Origin: Chloracidobacterium sp.
Lineage (GTDB): Bacteria > Acidobacteriota > Blastocatellia > Pyrinomonadales > Pyrinomonadaceae
Direction of reading: 5' to 3'
Length of the DNA: 38,926 bases
Assembly (NCBI GenBank): GCA_016720705.1
Contig: JADKKB010000003.1
Span: 1 to 38,926, forward strand
Part shown: positions 28,667-37,250 of the stretch, one piece after another
How the letters are laid out: each line of letters opens with the position of its first letter
Numbering within the stretch: position 1 is the first letter of the stretch
Notes under the pieces: model-generated
What the model saw: the letters and a program-made list of their open reading frames with translations, nothing else
What the model was told of the DNA's origin: nothing
The model's database searches: none
Position numbers and translations under genes: made by a program

Positions 28667-30380
28667 CGCATCCCTTGAAAGGCTAGATCCTTTCACGGGA
28701 AACAAAGACTGGACAGCGGGATTTACTTACGACTTACTAGGAAATGTTCTAACCGCTACCGATGCGAAAGGTATCGTCACCCACAACGAGTACGACCGGG
28801 GCAACCGACTTACAAGACGCTACTACACTGGAGAACCTTCGGGACAAACCACCCCCGAAGTTACCTTTTGGTATGATGGAAAAGGACTCGCCTCGCAGCA
28901 AAGTCCAAATTATGCGACAGGCAAACTGACCAAGGTTACGTCATCTGTTTCTGAGACCGAAAACTCTCTGTTCGACAAATTCGGCCAAATAACTAAGTCC
29001 TCTCAGATTACGGATGGTAACACCTACACTTCGAAATACACTTATAACCTTTCCGGTGCTGTAGTAGAGGAGGAATATCCGTCGGGAAGAAAAGTTAAAA
29101 ATGATTTTGAATCCGATGGCGATGCCTCGCGCATTTATGGTAGAGCGGATGCAAATTCTCCCGAGCGTACGTACGCAAAATCTTTTCAATACACCGCTGA
29201 CGGGAAGATTGAAAGTCTGCAACTTGGAAATGACCTGTGGGAAAAGGCAAGGTTCAACACTCGTATGCAGCCAACTGAGATCGCACTCGGCCACGGGCCA
29301 AACTCAGGCGATCTTTGGAAACTCGGGTACGAGTACGGCGAACTCAATGTAAGCGGAAGCGTCGATACGTCGAAAAATACAGGCAATATCGCTCGTCAGA
29401 CCGTGAGCTTTAACGGGCTTGCTCAACCTTTCGTGCAATCTTACAAGTACGATTCCCTTTCTCGTCTCACCGAAGCTCGCGAAACTAAGAACGGGAGTCA
29501 AACGTGGACTCAGCAGTTTGGCTATGACCGTTACGGCAATCGCATTTCCACCGCTCAGACCGTGAACGCGTTAAACATCACTACGACGCCCGCTGTTGAT
29601 CCGAACACAAACAGATTCACGAGTACATCCTTCCATTACGACAAGAACGGAAATGTTACTCAAGATATCGATCCAATTACTTCGCAGGTTCGCTCGGCAG
29701 TCTTCAACGGCGATAACAAGCAAACCGAAGTCAAAGATGCCAACGGCAATTCGATCGGCAAGTACTATTTTGACGGTGAGGGGAAGCGGGTAAAAAAGGT
29801 AACTTATCTCGAAACTGCCATATATGTCTATTCAGGCGGGAAACTCGTAGCTGAGTATTCGACCGCCGCACCGTCGCAGAACCCGACGACAACCTACACC
29901 GCGACCGACCTGCTCGGCAGCCCGCGCATCCTGACCGATTCACTAGGCAATGTCATATCTCGGCGCGATTTCCTACCCTTCGGTGAGGAAATTTACGCGG
30001 ACGGCACAAACCGCACCACAAACGCCAAATATTCCCAAACCGGACAAGACGGTGTGCGAAAACGATTCACCGCCTATGAACGGGACATTGAATCTTCGCT
30101 CGACTTCGCCGAGGCGCGAATGTATAACTTCCAGCATGGCAGATTCACTTCTACGGACCCGATAATAATGTCGTTCAAGCGAGCCCTTGACCCGCAGCGA
30201 ATAAATCTCTACGCATATTCGAGGAACAACCCGTTGAAATACATTGATCCTGACGGCGAAGACATCCAAGAGCCGACGGGATTGAGTGAAGAAGATCAGA
30301 AAGCGTATGAAAAGTGGAAGGCCGCCTATCTCGCAACCGAAGCAGGAAGAAAAAACTTGGGAACGCTATCAAAACGATAA
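28604..30380 (+). CDS. RHS core, C-terminal repeats and conserved junction (same gene as 24935-28666)
   Basis: In this frame the RHS shell continues: FTYDLLGNVLTATDAKG, QFGYDRYGNRISTAQTVNA, YYFDGEGKRVKKVTY. It ends with the conserved closing module: DLLGSPRILTDSLGNVISRR, FLPFGEEIYADGTNR, RKRFTAYERDIESSLDFAEA, RMYNFQHGRFTSTDPI and INLYAYSRNNPLKYIDPDG. The open frame extends back to 28395 but those codons overlap the true upstream frame. It stops at 30380 because of an A6 run; the other copy has A5 and stays open into the toxin tip. The closing module contains the site (30069-30082) at which the repeated unit begins. Confidence 0.85.
30069..30082 (+). other. Recombination target inside the RHS gene (putative attB/attL)
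   Basis: ACCGCC followed by TATGAACG encodes T-A-Y-E-R of the conserved RHS closing module. From C at 30074 the sequence is identical, indels aside, to that from 37342, while the sequence to the left differs. Compared with the site at 37329, the spacer differs at one base (ACCGCC against ACCGGC) and only the right arm is shared. Confidence 0.55.
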
Positions 30381-30922
30381 AAATTTCACTTTGAATATCG
30401 TAGTTGCCGACAGAGGAAGTGATAGCAAAAACAGAAGCGCCATGGTTGGTGATTTCAAGTTCGATAGTGATGGGAATTTCATAGGTTCGACAATGACTTT
30501 GGGTAGAAACCTTGGCAAAGATCTGCCCGGCAACACTGAATCTTACCCAGTCCTAAGCGTTGGACACGCAGGATTCAGCCAAAATAGGTGCTTCGAAGAT
30601 TGCTCACGAATTCGGGCACCTGGATGATCTGAAAAGCTTAGGCACGACTTTCTACGAACAACAAAAAATCTTAGATGCCATAAAGGACAGAGTAACGGAA
30701 TTAGGTAGTCAAAAGAGATATGGCGAATTAGGAACTGACCCAACCTTAAAAAATCTGAACGACAGTTTTCAGAAAAAGTTTGGCGTAACCACCACACAAG
30801 AAGGGATAAACAGAGAAAATCGGGGCGAAAAACAAGCTATACCAACGATACGGCAAATCTTTGGTAACTCTTTACCCGACAAGGCCAAGAAGGCGATGAA
30901 CAAATTGGAGAGAGGAAACTAA
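30354..30922 (+). CDS. RHS C-terminal toxin tip with zinc-metalloprotease motif (copy 1, frameshifted)
   Basis: Combining both copies gives an intact tip of roughly 200 residues after the IDPDGEDIQEP junction: TWERYQNDKNFTLNIVVADR, SAMVGDFKFDSDGNFIGST, LSALDTQDSAKIGASKIAHE and so on to KAMNKLERGN. HEFGH (30605-30619) is a perfect HExxH zinc-binding signature followed by LDD, as in zincin metallopeptidases. Copy 1 is broken twice (A6 near 30355, missing GC near 30555); copy 2 is intact there. RHS tips are released toxins, so a protease toxin is likely, though no known family was matched. The secreted protein gene starts four bases after the stop. Confidence 0.65.
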
Positions 30923-30926
30923 CCGT

Positions 30927-31346
30927 ATGAAAATATTAATTGGCTTGATTTTCGTTGGTATAACAGTGACGATCCTTTGCAATAACGCGTCGGCGCAAGA
31001 AATGTGTGTCATACCGGAGCAAAAAGTTAGCAGCATCAAAGGAATCGTGGCTTTTGTTGGAGCAGAAAACCGCATTAAGGGCGCTAAAATCAACCTAAAA
31101 GCCAAAAACGAAAGTGACAAGAGCATAACCGAAGTGGAAACGGACCAAGACGGTTTGTTTGAAATCAAAGGGGCTCGCAAGGGCAAATATAATCTAGTTG
31201 TTTCCTATCCAAACGCGGTTACCTTGTACGTTCCGATAAGCCTTAGCAAAAGCGGGAACGATAAATATCTGCACATTACATTAGGAGCCATCATTGGCGA
31301 AACTTGTGGTGGCGGCGACGTAGAGCTTGTCGATGAATCGAAATGA
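30927..31346 (+). CDS. Small secreted protein with a carboxypeptidase-regulatory-like beta domain; candidate immunity or accessory protein
   Basis: The 139-residue protein has a clean signal peptide (MKILIGLIFVGITVT, ending NNASAQ at about residue 24). VSSIKGIVAFVGAENRIKGA starts a beta-sandwich with KINLKAKNES and TDQDGLFEIKGARKGKYNLV, the pattern of CarboxypepD_reg or Cna-B-like domains. It lies four bases downstream of the toxin tip, the usual place for an immunity gene. A periplasmic immunity protein would suit a toxin acting in the periplasm; it could equally be an unrelated secreted protein carried along. No binding evidence is available from sequence. Confidence 0.6.
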   Translation: MKILIGLIFVGITVTILCNNASAQEMCVIPEQKVSSIKGIVAFVGAENRIKGAKINLKAKNESDKSITEVETDQDGLFEIKGARKGKYNLVVSYPNAVTLYVPISLSKSGNDKYLHITLGAIIGETCGGGDVELVDESK

Positions 31347-31348
31347 AA

Positions 31349-31367
31349 GCGTGGGCACTGTTCACGC
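31349..31367. terminator. Short hairpin between convergent genes
   Basis: GCGTG (31349-31353) pairs with CACGC (31363-31367), followed by CTTTT on the plus strand and TTTCATTTC on the minus strand. It overlaps the XRE stop codon and may terminate both converging transcripts. Confidence 0.45.
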
Positions 31368-31766
31368 CTTTTGCTGGTTGTTCTCTAAAACGGTATCGAG
31401 GAATTGGAGAACGAACTTTTGCTTTTCGCGGGGGAGGAGCTTGACCTGCTCGAACTTGCGTTGAAGTTGCGAAGCCGGGCCGGGTCTGGCTCGTGACGTG
31501 TTCGGCTCGCTGCCGAGGAGTTCGGCTACCGAGACTTCGAGAGCGGCGGCGGAGCGTTCGATGAAATCGAGAGCCGGGTTCGGCGAGCGGGTCTCGTAGT
31601 AATCGATCAGCGAGCGCTTGATGCCGAGTTTGTCTGCCAGTTGCTGCTGGGTTAAGCCTTTACTGCGGCGCACCGCCGAAAGTCTTTTACCAAAAAACGG
31701 AGCTTCTTTTTCTGCTGGTCTGCCTGCCATAGCTTCGACAGTATAAAGCCACTTTTTCAATCTCAT
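31362..31766 (-). CDS. XRE-family transcriptional regulator
   Basis: The 134-residue frame carries a helix-turn-helix of the Cro/CI (XRE) type: RRSKGLTQQQLADKLGIKRS then LIDYYETRSPNPALDFIER (about residues 32-70). It has a short C-terminal helix-rich tail. The ATG at 31766 gives 134 residues and the ATG at 31730 (MAGRPAEKEAP) gives 122; I cannot choose firmly. It diverges from the primase gene and a 16-base palindrome lies between them, so it probably represses itself and the replication gene. Confidence 0.85.
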   Translation of the reverse strand: MRLKKWLYTVEAMAGRPAEKEAPFFGKRLSAVRRSKGLTQQQLADKLGIKRSLIDYYETRSPNPALDFIERSAAALEVSVAELLGSEPNTSRARPGPASQLQRKFEQVKLLPREKQKFVLQFLDTVLENNQQKA

Positions 31767-31806
31767 CTCTTGTATCCATCCTTTTGCCTTTGGCTTGACA
31801 TTGCTT

Positions 31807-31822
31807 GCTAGTATAACCTAGC
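31807..31822. promoter_or_regulatory. Palindromic operator candidate between XRE and primase genes
   Basis: GCTAG (31807-31811), TATAAC and CTAGC (31818-31822) form a perfect inverted repeat. Related half-sites GTTAG (31824-31828) and GTTAGC (31837-31842) follow, and TTGACA lies at 31795. The cluster fits a Cro/CI-type operator region controlling the divergent genes. Confidence 0.5.
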
Positions 31823-31894
31823 GTTAGTTCGTCAATGTTAGCAAAGCCCTGCTTTCTTCAAAAAAACTGAAAATGATACTTGACAGCTTTTTCT

Positions 31895-34233
31895 ATGGCA
31901 ATCGAAAACGAGGACATTCTGGCATTGAAGCAAACTATCAGCCTGGCGGATGTGGTTCGGTCGCGGGGGTTGAGCTGCGGAAGAAAGGGCGGCAGCTTTG
32001 GGGGCTTTGTCCGTTTCATGAAGATACGGAGCCGTCGTTTGCCGTCGATGAAAGAAAAGGCTTGTGGAACTGCCTGGGCAAATGCGGCGAGGGCGGGGAC
32101 GCGTTCAGCTTTGTGATGAAAGCGGACGGGATCGGCTTTGCGGAGGCCTTTGCTTTATTGCAGGAAATTGAACCGCAGAGACGCCGAGACGCCGAGGAGG
32201 ATAAGCAACTGACCACTGATAACCGGCCACAGACCACTGCTTTGGAATATCTGGAGAAAGCCGTCAGCTACTATCACAAATCGCTGGTGAAAAATGAGAA
32301 GGCGATCGCTTATTTGCAAAGTCGCGGGATCACGCCGGAAGCGGTCCGGGTCTTTCGCCTGGGCTATGTTGACGGCACACTGCGCGGGCGTGTGAACCCG
32401 GACGGTCGTAGGAGTCTCGAATCACTTGGACTTTTGAATGAGAAAGGCAATGAGACGATGTACGGCTCGGTGGTCTTTCCGCTCGTTGACGCGGGCACGA
32501 ATCAAGCAGTCGGTCTTTACGCCCGGCACACGGAAAAGCAGCAGCACTTGTATCTTTCGGGCAAGCGGCGAGGGCTTTTCAATCCGGCGGGAGCAAAAGA
32601 GACGGACGAGATCGTCCTGACCGAGAGCGTGATCGACGCTTTGGCTCTGTGGTCGATCGGCATCAGGAATGTGACTTGTGCCTACGGCGTGAACGCTCTG
32701 ACGGATGAGATCCTCGCGCACCTGCAGGAATCCCGGATCAGACGAGTCGTGCTAATGCTCGACGCGGACGATGCGGGCCGCGAAGCCGCCCTAAAGTTCG
32801 CCGAGAAGCTATCGGCAATCGGCATAGAAAGCCGCACGGTCGATCTTCCGGCAAAAGACGCATCGGAGTTCGTTGTAAATGGCGGAACGCTTGAGGCGGT
32901 CCAAAGACTTATTGAACCGCAGAGACGCGGAGACGGAGAGACGGCGGAAACGCGGGCCGCAGGGAGTGTGCCTTTGCCCGATGGAACATTGCAGATCGTT
33001 CTCGACAATCGGGAATACAGAGTGCGCGGGCTGACGGGCGTCGGACTTGAGAAGCTGAAAATAAACTTGCGTCTTAATGTGGGGAATCTCTTTCACCTGG
33101 ACACGCTCGATCTTTATCAGGCAAGAGCGAGGGCGAACTTCGCGCAGATAGCCGCCAAGCATTGCCGCGTGAACGAATCTGTTATCAATGCCGATCTACT
33201 TTCGCTGATCGAAACGCTCGAAGCCGAAAGGCTGTCGATGCGAAAGACCTCGACCAATGAAGCGGAATCGACGGCGGCGATGACCGAGGCCGAGAAGCGG
33301 GAGGCGATAGCTTTCCTGAAAGACGAAAAGCTGTGTGAGCGAATAGTGGAGGACTTCCGGCGGTGCGGTCTGGTGGGCGAACGCTCGACGGTGTTGACGG
33401 CTTACCTGGGGTCGATCAGCCGGAAACTGACGGAACCGCTTGCCCTGCTTATCGTCGCCCGTTCGGGTGCTGGCAAATCGGCATTGCAGGACGCTCTCTG
33501 TGCGTTTGTGCCGCCGGAGGAGCTTGTCAGGGTTACGAGGCTGACCGGCCAGGCTCTTTTCTACAAAGACCCTTATTCATTGCAAAGAAAGATGCTGGTG
33601 ATCGCCGAGGACGAAGGAGCGATGCAGGCCGTCTACTCACTTAGGACGCTTGCCTCGGATCAGAGGCTTTCGATCGCGGCGACCCGGACGGACCCGGCGA
33701 CCGGGAAACTTTCGACGGAACATTACGAAGTCTTTGGACCCGTTGTGATCGTGATAACGACGACCTCAGCCGAAGCGTTCGACGAGGAGACCCGCAGCCG
33801 CTTTGTGCAGCTTTCGATGAACGAATCGATCGAGCAGACGCGGATCATTCTTTCACAGCAGCGGCATCAGCACAGTCTTTCGGGAGTGCTGGAAAAGGCG
33901 GAATCGGAAGAGATCAAACGGCTGCATCACCACGCCCAAAGAATGCTCAAACCGCTGGCCGTCGTCAACCCTTTTGTCGAACATCTGACCTACCCCAGCG
34001 AAAGACTCATCCACCGCCGAGAGCAAAGAAAGTATCTCTCGCTTATCAACTCGATAGCACTTCTTCACCAATATCAAGAGAGATCAAAACCGCGAAACGC
34101 GGCGAGATCGAGATCGAATATGTCGAGGTCGAGCTGTCCGATATTGCACTCGCGAACGAGCTGGCCGAGGAGATCCTCGGCAAGGCAATGGACGAGCTGG
34201 CGCCGCCCGTGCGTGGAATGTTCGAGGCGATAA
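31895..34233 (+). CDS. CHC2 zinc-finger/TOPRIM primase fused to a P-loop helicase-like domain, main part (frameshifted)
   Basis: The likely start is the ATG at 31895 (MAIENEDILALKQTISLADV). One missing G in the GGGGG near 31965 shifts into the longer frame, giving VVRSRGVELRKKGRQLWG. The CHC2 zinc finger reads LCPFHEDTEPSFAVDERKG then WNCLGKCGEGGD. TOPRIM motifs are VLTESVIDALALWSIGI and VVLMLDADDAGREAAL (about 32,610-32,785). The C-terminal half has Walker A LLIVARSGAGKSAL, LVIAEDEGAM and TGKLSTEHYEVFGPVVIVIT, an AAA-like module. Such primase-helicases replicate plasmids, phages and ICEs. Two short repeat insertions lie inside. The last 50 codons of this frame are artefact after a shift near 34083. 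Confidence 0.8.
32167..32184. repeat. Intragenic copy of an 18-bp repeat (first copy)
   Basis: ATTGAACCGCAGAGACGC occurs here and at 32911-32928. Here it is followed by CCGAGACGCCGAGGAG and then a second short motif (CTGACCACTGATAACC, about 32209-32224). Both add a polar, non-domain stretch (PQRRRDAEEDKQLTTDNRP) between the zinc finger and TOPRIM domains. Confidence 0.7.
32911..32928. repeat. Intragenic copy of an 18-bp repeat (second copy)
   Basis: Same 18 bases as at 32167, followed by GGAGACGGAGAGACGGCGG, adding PQRRGDGETAETRA between the TOPRIM region and the next domain. Insertion keeps the reading frame in both places. Confidence 0.7.
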
Positions 34234-34475
34234 GAGAAGCGTGTAAGAGACGAGCGGAAGAACTAAAGATCAAGGCTTGCGATGTCCAACTTACACGCCG
34301 GGAGATACGCGAGACGACCGCATGGAGCGACTGGCAGGTGAGGATGTATTGCCAGAAGCTGGTCGAGATGGAATATCTCTGGGCGATCCAGGCGGTGAAC
34401 GGAAAGCCGAGCGTGTACCAGTTGGCGAGCGATGCGGAGAGCGAGGTGCAAAGCCTGCGGACTGACCGGAGTTGA
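34188..34475 (+). CDS. Primase-helicase, C-terminal part (frameshifted from the previous entry)
   Basis: Adding one A near 34083 restores YQREIKTAKRGEIEIEYVEV and carries the primase into this frame: MDELAPPVRGMFEAIREACK, then IKACDVQLTRREIRETTAWS and MYCQKLVEMEYLWAIQAVNG. The region resembles a winged-helix C-terminus seen after AAA domains in plasmid primases. The whole protein would be about 860 residues and ends at 34475. Confidence 0.7.
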   Translation: MDELAPPVRGMFEAIREACKRRAEELKIKACDVQLTRREIRETTAWSDWQVRMYCQKLVEMEYLWAIQAVNGKPSVYQLASDAESEVQSLRTDRS

Positions 34476-34620
34476 CGAGTTGAAAACGCGCCTAAAGGAC
34501 GCGGCTAAAGAGAAAGCGGCGAGTCGATAGGCCAAGCGGTGAAGGTGCGTGTAAGTAACGCCCGCCGTTGTTCGCTTCGGATGCCTTCGCTCCCGGTCGC
34601 TGCCGTCATCCGATAATCCT

Positions 34621-34657
34621 TTTTATGTCCTTCGTAAAAAACACTACGGACATAAAA
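34621..34657. repeat. 10-bp perfect inverted repeat (hairpin)
   Basis: TTTTATGTCC (34621-34630) and GGACATAAAA (34648-34657) can form a stem with a 17-base loop. It lies 200 bases before the iteron-like array and may be part of an origin, a single-strand initiation site or a terminator for the primase gene. Confidence 0.6.
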
Positions 34658-34826
34658 GCTCATTATCGTACGCCGTCCGCTCCGGCTCTCTCGCTCCGCG
34701 GGCGCTCGTTCCTCGCAGACCGCTTCGCTCGTTCGCACGGCTATCGGGTGAACTCGGGGCGGCCTGATGGTGACGTTGAAAAGAAGACGAAGCGGCTAAA
34801 GAAAAAAGCCGGACGCCCGACAGCAA

Positions 34827-34931
34827 ACCTTGTGGACCTTGTGGTAAAAAAGGCGACCTTGAGGGTACCTTGTGGTGGTCGAATCACAAGGTTAATTGCA
34901 GACAGAAAAGAAACTTAAGCCGACCTTGTGG
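34827..34931. repeat. Iteron-like array of ACCTTGTGG
   Basis: ACCTTGTGG occurs at 34827-34835, 34836-34844, 34867-34875 and 34923-34931, with ACCTTGAGG at 34856-34864 and an inverted CACAAGGT at 34885-34892. Clustered direct repeats next to a replication gene are typical of plasmid origins; irregular spacing argues against a simple coding repeat. Confidence 0.6.
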
Positions 34932-34998
34932 TCAGTGGAGAAGCTTTTAAAGGGGAAAAATAAAAGCAAAGGTCGTGTTGGAGCAACTCCCACTGAAT

Positions 34999-35012
34999 GC
35001 GGCTAAAGAAAA
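34999..35012. repeat. Repeat GCGGCTAAAGAAAA flanking the recombinase genes (left)
   Basis: The same string lies at 34792-34805 and, inverted, at 37251-37265 beyond the second recombinase. A related GCGGCTAAAGAGAA is at 34501-34514. The inverted pair brackets both recombinase genes. Confidence 0.45.
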
Positions 35013-35071
35013 CACTCATCGATCATCTGCTTTTCTAACAGTTGATTGTTGAGTAAGGAGGCATTAGCGAG

Positions 35072-35872
35072 ATGTGGACGGAGAATCAAAAGCAAAAACT
35101 GGAGCTTCTAAGAGGCCGCTTTATCGAATATCTGACGGCCGTAAACTACTCGCCGGCGACGCTTGTAAACTACTCTCGCGATGCACGGGTCTTCCTCGAT
35201 TGGCTGGTGGAAAACACCGCCTTGAACTCCATCGCCGACGTGACGGCCGCGCATCTTTCGCAGTATCAGATATCACTCTATCGCCTCGAAACCGAGGACG
35301 AAAAGACCGGACGAAAGAAGCAGAGACTGTCTGCCGGAGCACAGGCCAACAAACTGGCGGCGATGAAGCGGTTCTTTCTCTGGCTGTGGCAGGAAGGCGT
35401 CATCGTTCACAACCCGTCCGCGTCGATCCAGATGCCGAAGCAGCCGAAGATGCTCCCGCGAAATATCCTCACCCCCGCCGAAGCGAAGCGGCTGATCGAG
35501 AGCATCCCGATAGAGAAAGCGAGAGACATTCGCGACCGCTCCATTCTGGAGGTGATGTACGCAACCGGCATCAGGAGAGCGGAGCTTGTGAGCCTTACGA
35601 TCTACGATGTGGAGATGCAGACGGGTACGCTTCGGATCGAGCACGGCAAAGGAAATGAGACGCGGCTGGTGCCGCTCACTCAATCGTCGCAGACAGCCTT
35701 GAAGCTCTATCTCGAACAGGCGCGTACCGCTTTTGCATCCCAGCCGGGACAGATCCGCTTGTTCGTCTCGTCGCGTTCGGGCGGGCCGCTGGACGTGGAC
35801 GACATACGCCGGATCGTCCGCAAATGGACGAAGAACGCCAACATAAAAAGAACGTCACGCCGCACACGATGA
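35072..35872 (+). CDS. Xer-like tyrosine recombinase 1, N-terminal and main part (frameshifted)
   Basis: The ATG at 35072 has AGGAGG 12 bases upstream. The protein has the SAM-like core-binding domain (residues 1-115: FIEYLTAVNYSPATLVNYSR) and the catalytic domain with the first Arg in MYATGIRRAEL and a Lys-containing IEHGKGNETRLVPLT. One A missing in the AAAAA near 35847 breaks the frame after WTKNANIK. The remaining catalytic residues are in the next entry. It catalyses strand exchange between short inverted-arm sites. Confidence 0.85.
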   Translation: MWTENQKQKLELLRGRFIEYLTAVNYSPATLVNYSRDARVFLDWLVENTALNSIADVTAAHLSQYQISLYRLETEDEKTGRKKQRLSAGAQANKLAAMKRFFLWLWQEGVIVHNPSASIQMPKQPKMLPRNILTPAEAKRLIESIPIEKARDIRDRSILEVMYATGIRRAELVSLTIYDVEMQTGTLRIEHGKGNETRLVPLTQSSQTALKLYLEQARTAFASQPGQIRLFVSSRSGGPLDVDDIRRIVRKWTKNANIKRTSRRTR

Positions 35873-36042
35873 GGCATTCATGTGCCACCCATCTGCTCAA
35901 GGGCAGGGCTGACATACGGCAGATACAGAAGCTTCTCGGACACCGCCGCCTGTCGTCAACCGAGATCTACACGCACGTCGAACTGGGCGATCTGGCTGAG
36001 GTCATCAGCCGCTGTCATCCCAGAGAAAAAAGCGGTCGATAA
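35824..36042 (+). CDS. Xer-like tyrosine recombinase 1, C-terminal catalytic part (frameshifted)
   Basis: Continuing from the previous frame, this part has VTPHTMRHSCATHLL (His-x-x-Arg), QKLLGHRRLSS (second His) and EIYTHVELGDL with the nucleophilic Tyr. The joined recombinase is about 323 residues with all catalytic residues present. The start at 35824 is not real. Confidence 0.85.
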   Translation: MDEERQHKKNVTPHTMRHSCATHLLKGRADIRQIQKLLGHRRLSSTEIYTHVELGDLAEVISRCHPREKSGR

Positions 36043-36261
36043 CGGTAAAAAAGCGCCAAAAACGCGGGTCTGAAAAAATGTGCGAAACGGCTCCCAGCCT
36101 GTACGACAGGATAGACCAAGATCCACCGTTTGTAATCGGACTAAATGAGGCAGCAGCACGGGTTACGCATTGTCACCAAAGTTACAAACCGCAACTTATT
36201 GCGTAAAGCTTCTCGTTAAAGGTCTTACGCTGTCACTTCTGTATACAAAACGCCATCGAAT
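36043..36261. promoter_or_regulatory. Spacer between the recombinase genes with short repeats
   Basis: TTACGC followed by TGTCAC occurs twice (36163-36176 with a two-base gap, 36225-36236 without), and GCGTAA (36201-36206) is an inverted half. These could be binding sites for a regulator or the recombinases. No promoter could be assigned. Confidence 0.3.
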
Positions 36262-36798
36262 GTGAACAAAGAGATCGAAAAATACCTCTCGGAACTCGAA
36301 GCCAAAGGCTACTCGAAGGACCTCCGAAGATCGAGCGAGAGAGTGCTGAATAACTTGCAGCTTTACCTGCAGGAAGCCTGGCTGATAAAGCGCTGGAACG
36401 AGGCCGAGGAAACGCACCTGAACTCGTACCTTGTTCACCTCAAGAAATACACCGACCAGAAGGCATCATCCTTAAGACAAACCGTGTCGAGGATCAGACG
36501 CTTTTTCCAATGGCTTTACACATCGAATAAAGTGCTTGCGAACATCGCCGAGACCTTCGATCTTCCCAAAGCCGGACACACATTGCCGCACGTCCCGACC
36601 GAAGCCGAAATATCGAAGATCATCGAGCAATGCGACACCGACAAAGCGATCGGCGTTCGCGATCGCTCCATACTCGAAACCCTATACGCCTGCGGCATCC
36701 GTCACGGAGAGCTTTACCGCTTGAATATGAGCGACTTCGACGGCAGGACCTTGCGTATCCGCGAAGGCAAAGGAAAGAGAGAACGCATCGTTCCCTGA
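36262..36798 (+). CDS. Xer-like tyrosine recombinase 2, N-terminal and main part (frameshifted)
   Basis: The start is a GTG at 36262 (MNKEIEKYLSELEAKGYSKD). The core-binding domain covers residues 1-110, and the catalytic domain begins LPHVPTEAEISKIIEQ with the first Arg in LYACGIRHGELYRL and the Lys-containing REGKGKRERIVP. One C missing in the CCC near 36794 creates a stop directly after IVP. It is distinct in sequence from recombinase 1. Pairs of different Xer-like enzymes often act as heterodimers on asymmetric sites. Confidence 0.85.
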   Translation: MNKEIEKYLSELEAKGYSKDLRRSSERVLNNLQLYLQEAWLIKRWNEAEETHLNSYLVHLKKYTDQKASSLRQTVSRIRRFFQWLYTSNKVLANIAETFDLPKAGHTLPHVPTEAEISKIIEQCDTDKAIGVRDRSILETLYACGIRHGELYRLNMSDFDGRTLRIREGKGKRERIVP

Positions 36799-37202
36799 CC
36801 GAAAACGCAGCCCGATGGATCGAGAGATATATCGCCACATCGCGCGTCGAACTGATGAGCGGAGCCTACTGGGGAAAAGGCCGAAGCCGGAAGAAAAGAC
36901 CGGTCACGAATCCGACAGCTTTGTTCCTTTCCGTTACGGGCAGGCGCCTCTCGTATCCGCAGATATGGAGCATCGTAAAGAACGCTTCGGAAGCGGCCAT
37001 GATCAACGCGACGGTCCACACCTTCCGGCACGCCTGCGCGACGCATCTTCTCCGCCACGGAGCGAGCCTCCGCCACATCCAAAAACTGCTCGGACACTCC
37101 AGCCTCGACACGACCCAGATCTACACCCAGGTCGAGATCTCGGACATAAAAAAAGCGGTGGGCAAAGCAACTGAAAATCTCCGGCAAACCTCAAACAAAT
37201 AG
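36794..37202 (+). CDS. Xer-like tyrosine recombinase 2, C-terminal catalytic part (frameshifted)
   Basis: After restoring one C the frame reads LTENAARWIERYIATSRVEL, then VHTFRHACATHLLRHGASLR (His-x-x-Arg), IQKLLGHSSLDTTQIYTQVE (second His and catalytic Tyr) and stops at 37202. The joined enzyme is about 313 residues. All catalytic residues are present, so it is probably active in the real sequence. Confidence 0.85.
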
Positions 37203-37250
37203 GTTAAAAAGCCCTGTCGAGTTATAATAAAAACTTGGCACGAAAGCCGC

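Larger units (their letters stand above)
30074..31664. repeat. 1.59-kb direct repeat, copy 1
   Basis: Matches 37342-38926 with no substitutions that I could see and about seven small indels: A6/A5 near 30355, two bases near 30560, A6/A5 near 30750, GA near 30912, GT near 31005, G5/G4 near 31432 and one base near 31626. The repeat is cut by the window end, so its true length is unknown. Confidence 0.9.
34476..35071. other. Noncoding control region between primase and recombinases
   Basis: No gene is supported. The stretch holds a hairpin (34621-34657), an iteron-like array (34827-34931) and copies of GCGGCTAAAGA (34501, 34792, 34999). Its position beside the primase suits a replication origin. 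Confidence 0.55.

Noticed and set aside
31873..31961. Start of the primase at 31873
   Set aside because: The first 30 codons of that frame match no primase, whereas the ATG at 31895 in another frame gives the expected LKQTISLADVV N-terminus after correcting one base.
34827..34931. CRISPR array
   Set aside because: The repeats are 9 bases, unevenly spaced and partly adjacent, with no spacers of regular length and no cas genes in the window.
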